Assembly: GCA_026396975.1 (NCBI GenBank)
Contig: JAPLVT010000024.1
Span: 1 to 32,294 of the forward strand
DNA from: Candidatus Iainarchaeum sp.
GTDB lineage: Archaea; Iainarchaeota; Iainarchaeia; Iainarchaeales; GCA-2688035
Direction: 5' to 3'
Length of the DNA: 32,294 bases
Below, one piece after another: positions 29,739 to 32,294 of the stretch. A model generated the notes under the pieces. That model had not been told where the DNA came from. It saw only the letters and a list, made by a program, of their open reading frames with translations, and did no database searches. Both the position numbers and the translations under genes were made by a program. Position 1 is the first letter of the stretch; every line of letters begins with the position of its first letter.

Positions 29739-31985
29739 CTATTTCTTTTGTGCCGCACTTGAGCCGGGGGCAGCGCGCTTCCTGCCCTTCTTTGCAACAG
29801 CGCCGCCCGCAATTGGAGCGGGCCGCACAACGGCATCTGTGCCCTTGCCATCAACGGCTTTCGGCTCTGCGCCTGCCTTTGGTTCCGCGGCAGTTTTTGG
29901 CAATGCGCCTGCTTTTGGTTCTGCACCTGTTTTCGGCCCTGCACCAGCCGGCTGCGGCTTTTTCTTCCAATCGGCTTTGCTCGGGCAGCCGGGAAGAATG
30001 CACATCTTGTAAGAGTAGCGGAAGCTGCGCACTTGAATCATCGGGTGCCCGCATTGCTCGCAGCGCTTGTCAAGCATTGTAATGCTTCCCTTTTGCGGGA
30101 GGGGAAAGGAATTTGTGCAGGCAGGGTAAGCGGAACATGCGATGAAGCGCTTTCCAGTCCTGCCCTTCCTGACAATTAGCTCGCCCTTGCAGCCAGGTTT
30201 TGTGCACGGCCCGAACATTGCATCAGCCCTGACTGCGCCGCGCAGCATGCTGCCAATGTTGTTCTTGTTCTGCAGCAGCTGCTTCAATATGTCTGACAAA
30301 AATGCCCTGCTTTCAGAAACAACAACCAGCTTCTCCTTTTTTCCGCTTGCAACAAGATCCATTTCCTGCTCGAGGTTAGCTGTCATCTCAGGCTTAACCA
30401 CAAGCCCGTCGTATTTTTCAAGCGCATCTATAACCGCAAAAGCAATCTTGTTCGGCTCTATGGCCTTCTGGCCGCTGATGTACTTGCGCGCGTACAGTTT
30501 CTGTATTATTTCCGCGCGCGTGCTTTTCGTGCCGAGGTTAAGGTCAGACATCGCCTTTATCAGGGCGCCCTGGCTGTAGCGGGGAGGCGGCTGTGTCTCT
30601 TTCTCAAGCAGGTCAAGTTTTAGCAGTAGCACCAAATCGCCTTTTTCCAGGCGCGGCAGCGTTACCTCTGTTGCCTTGCTGTAAGGGTAATAAAATTTCC
30701 AGCCCAGTTTGAGGTAAATCTGCCCTGTTGCGACGAAAGGCTGCTTGTTCAAATCAATCAGTACGCTGAGGTTTTCTGTCACAGCATCTTCTGCGAGAGT
30801 CGCCATGAAGCGCCTGCATACAAGCCCGTAGACCTTCCATTCTGTCGCGTCCAACTGCCCCTTGTGCGCGGCAGTAACCGGGTGGATTGGCGGGTGGTCT
30901 TTCGCGAATTTTCCCGCGCTTGGCACGAGTTTTTTCTGCTGCAAAAGCTTTTCAACCAGCGGCGCGAACTCTTTTACTTTTTTCAGTTCGGCAAGTACCT
31001 CCGGAATGATTAGCGTCGGCGGATAAACGCTGTTGTCAGTGCGCGGATAGGAAATAATCCCCCGCTGGTAAAGGCTTTCCGCAACCTGCATCGCCCTGCT
31101 TGCGGTCAGGCCTATTGCAGTCGCGCTCCTGAGGAAAAGCGTTGTGTTGAACGGCACTGGCCGCGCGAGAACCTTCTCGCTCTTCCTGACTTCCTCCACT
31201 TTTCCGAGCGGCGGCTCTTTGCAGCGCGCAGCCTGTTCGGCTTTTTCCTTTTCCGTGAAGCGCCCTTCCTTGTGCAGCGCTACGAACTGCTGCTTGTCCT
31301 TTTCGAAAAGAGCCTCAATAACCCAGTATTTCTCGGCCTTGAAAGCCAGGCGCTCTTTCTCCCTGTCGACAATAAGCGCGAGAGTCGGCCCCTGCACCCG
31401 GCCCATGCTCAAAAACTCCCTGCCAAGCTGCCCGCTCACAAGCGAAAGGAAGCGCGTGAGCACAGCGCCCCAGATCAGGTCAATCTCCCTGCGCGAGTTC
31501 GCGCTCTCCGCGAGATTGTAGTCGACCTGCTCGAGCTTTGAAAAAGCAGTGCTGATGTCCTTTTCCGTTATCGCGCTGAAAAGCGCCCTCTGCGCCTTCA
31601 CTTTCGGGTTCGACTCTTTTACCAGGTTCAGCGCTTCAAGGCCGATTGCCTCGCCCTCCCTGTCGGCGTCAGTGGCTACAATTACCACTTCAACCTCCGG
31701 CCCGAGCTTTTTCAAAAAATCGCAGATCACTTTCTCCGTCGCCTTGTACTCGACAGGGCTGTTCACAAGCGCGTTCAGGTCTGTGCCAAGCCAGTGGCTG
31801 TACTGCAGCGGAAAATCAACGTCAACAACATGCCCGCGCAGGGGAACAACGCTGCACGGCTTTCCCTGCATCTCAAAATCAAAGTGCGCTGCCTTGTCTG
31901 TCGTGTGCTGCGGCAGCTGCTTTCCAGCAAGAATGCTCGCAATCCTCGCGCCAGCAATGGCTTTTTCGGCGATGATTACTATCAT
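29739..31985 (-). CDS. topA: DNA topoisomerase I (type IA)
   Basis: This enzyme relaxes negatively supercoiled DNA by passing a strand through a transient break with a 5'-phosphotyrosine link. The TOPRIM domain is at the N-terminus, with the acidic motif TDADREGEAIG (105-115). The active-site tyrosine is in ISYPRTDNS (Y313). Two zinc-ribbon-like Cys clusters follow near the C-terminus (CTKPGCKGEL with CSAYPACTN, and CEQCGH with CILPGC). The final about 70 residues are low complexity, with five hexapeptide repeats of the form PK(A/T)xAE. At 748 residues the core length is normal. Repeat copy C lies just upstream of the start. Confidence 0.95.
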   Translation of the reverse strand: MIVIIAEKAIAGARIASILAGKQLPQHTTDKAAHFDFEMQGKPCSVVPLRGHVVDVDFPLQYSHWLGTDLNALVNSPVEYKATEKVICDFLKKLGPEVEVVIVATDADREGEAIGLEALNLVKESNPKVKAQRALFSAITEKDISTAFSKLEQVDYNLAESANSRREIDLIWGAVLTRFLSLVSGQLGREFLSMGRVQGPTLALIVDREKERLAFKAEKYWVIEALFEKDKQQFVALHKEGRFTEKEKAEQAARCKEPPLGKVEEVRKSEKVLARPVPFNTTLFLRSATAIGLTASRAMQVAESLYQRGIISYPRTDNSVYPPTLIIPEVLAELKKVKEFAPLVEKLLQQKKLVPSAGKFAKDHPPIHPVTAAHKGQLDATEWKVYGLVCRRFMATLAEDAVTENLSVLIDLNKQPFVATGQIYLKLGWKFYYPYSKATEVTLPRLEKGDLVLLLKLDLLEKETQPPPRYSQGALIKAMSDLNLGTKSTRAEIIQKLYARKYISGQKAIEPNKIAFAVIDALEKYDGLVVKPEMTANLEQEMDLVASGKKEKLVVVSESRAFLSDILKQLLQNKNNIGSMLRGAVRADAMFGPCTKPGCKGELIVRKGRTGKRFIACSAYPACTNSFPLPQKGSITMLDKRCEQCGHPMIQVRSFRYSYKMCILPGCPSKADWKKKPQPAGAGPKTGAEPKAGALPKTAAEPKAGAEPKAVDGKGTDAVVRPAPIAGGAVAKKGRKRAAPGSSAAQKK
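29847..29936 (-). repeat. Five 18-bp coding repeats in the topA tail
   Basis: On the minus strand the codons give PKTGAE, PKAGAL, PKTAAE, PKAGAE and PKAVDG in a row, an 18-nt period. This low-complexity, positively charged linker probably adds a flexible DNA-contacting tail. Repeat number may vary between strains. Confidence 0.75.
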
Positions 31986-32030
31986 GCAAGTTCAGCCCAA
32001 GCAATTAGTAAAGGAAAGGGATTAAAAAAA

Positions 32031-32118
32031 CACGCTCAAGAGAGATTGAAATTACGCCGGCGCTACCGAAAAAGAAAGCGTTCGGGAAGAAGAAAACGCC
32101 AAAGCCTGCGCCGGCGTT
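32031..32118. repeat. Intergenic structured repeat, copy C
   Basis: Blocks in order are CACGC at 32031 and TACGC at 32053 (22-nt period as in A and B), with TCAAGAGAGATTGAAAT between them. Then ACGCCGGCGC (32054-32063) pairs perfectly over 10 bp with GCGCCGGCGT (32108-32117). GCCTGCG (32104-32110) overlaps the distal arm. Short inner complements CCGAA/TTCGG and GCGTT/AACGC are present. It lies between the topA start and the end of the next minus-strand gene. The 5' CCAGCGG block of A and B is not present here. Confidence 0.7.
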
Positions 32119-32152
32119 AAAAAACACGGCCAAATAAAAGGGAAAAAGAGCA

Positions 32153-32294
32153 TCACAATTTTTTTTGCAGCGCGCCCGCGGGCAGAACGTTGCTCTGCTT
32201 CACCTCGCTCAGCACGACAAGCGTTTTGATGTCAATGACCCCATCGAACATTCCGATGCTGTTGATTGCCTTTTCCGCGTTCTCCAGGTCCTTG
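32153..32294 (-). CDS. C-terminal end of an unknown protein (partial)
   Basis: On the minus strand the frame is open from the window edge to a TGA at 32153-32155. It gives 46 residues that start KDLENAEKAINSIGMFDGVI and end GALQKKL. The charged helix-like start and hydrophobic strand (IDIKTLVVLSE) suggest a soluble alpha/beta protein. I do not recognise a family. It lies upstream of topA on the same strand, with repeat copy C between. Confidence 0.6.
   Translation of the reverse strand, partial: KDLENAEKAINSIGMFDGVIDIKTLVVLSEVKQSNVLPAGALQKKL

Overview
The window is archaeal. It carries NOB1, an Orc1/Cdc6 initiator, the replication factor C large subunit, a two-ring CDC48 ATPase interrupted by an intein, archaeal-type PheS and PheT, a short-form RNase Z, Lrp/AsnC regulators, and class III (pilin-type) signal peptides. 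TATA-like boxes lie about 27 nt before many start codons, which suggests leaderless mRNAs. Genes inside operons instead have GGTGA or GAGGTG ribosome binding sites. Compact spacing, many small membrane proteins of unknown function, and a stand-alone RqcH C-terminal domain fit a small-genome lineage such as DPANN. That placement is an inference; no 16S rRNA gene is present. I saw no rRNA, convincing tRNA, CRISPR array or complete transposon.

Layout. 1-3300 (+): end of an unknown gene, RNase Z, an MFS transporter, a sugar-nucleotide-type nucleotidyltransferase and a small membrane protein. 3321-6546: a UPF0173 hydrolase (-), a membrane-anchored secreted protein (+), and a minus-strand operon of four small membrane proteins, two of them paralogues. 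Two copies of an intergenic repeat sit in this region. 6612-13085: nob1 (-), pheS-pheT (+), RFC large subunit (-) and a YchF/Ygr210-type GTPase (+). 13217-16829: a possible DNA-packaging locus (a very arginine-rich protein with two HMG/YABBY-like motifs plus a small partner), orc1/cdc6, and endonuclease IV preceded by a duplicated start region. 16910-21015: unknown soluble and membrane proteins, a membrane-tethered winged-helix regulator, and a tandem Lrp-type regulator. 21136-23495: two facing groups of pilin-like membrane proteins. 23623-32294: a site-2 protease, intein-bearing CDC48, a stand-alone NFACT-R protein, an Lrp regulator, topoisomerase I, a third repeat copy and an unknown partial gene.

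Genes with related jobs. DNA replication, repair and topology (RFC, Orc1, endonuclease IV, TopA, possible nucleoid protein), RNA maturation (RNase Z, NOB1), translation (PheST, GTPase) and protein quality control (CDC48, NFACT-R, site-2 protease) are interspersed with envelope genes. The least explained items are a three-copy intergenic repeat with a covarying stem (about 4065, 5080 and 32031), the HMG-like arginine-rich protein (13489-14652), and the pilin-like cluster (21136-23495).
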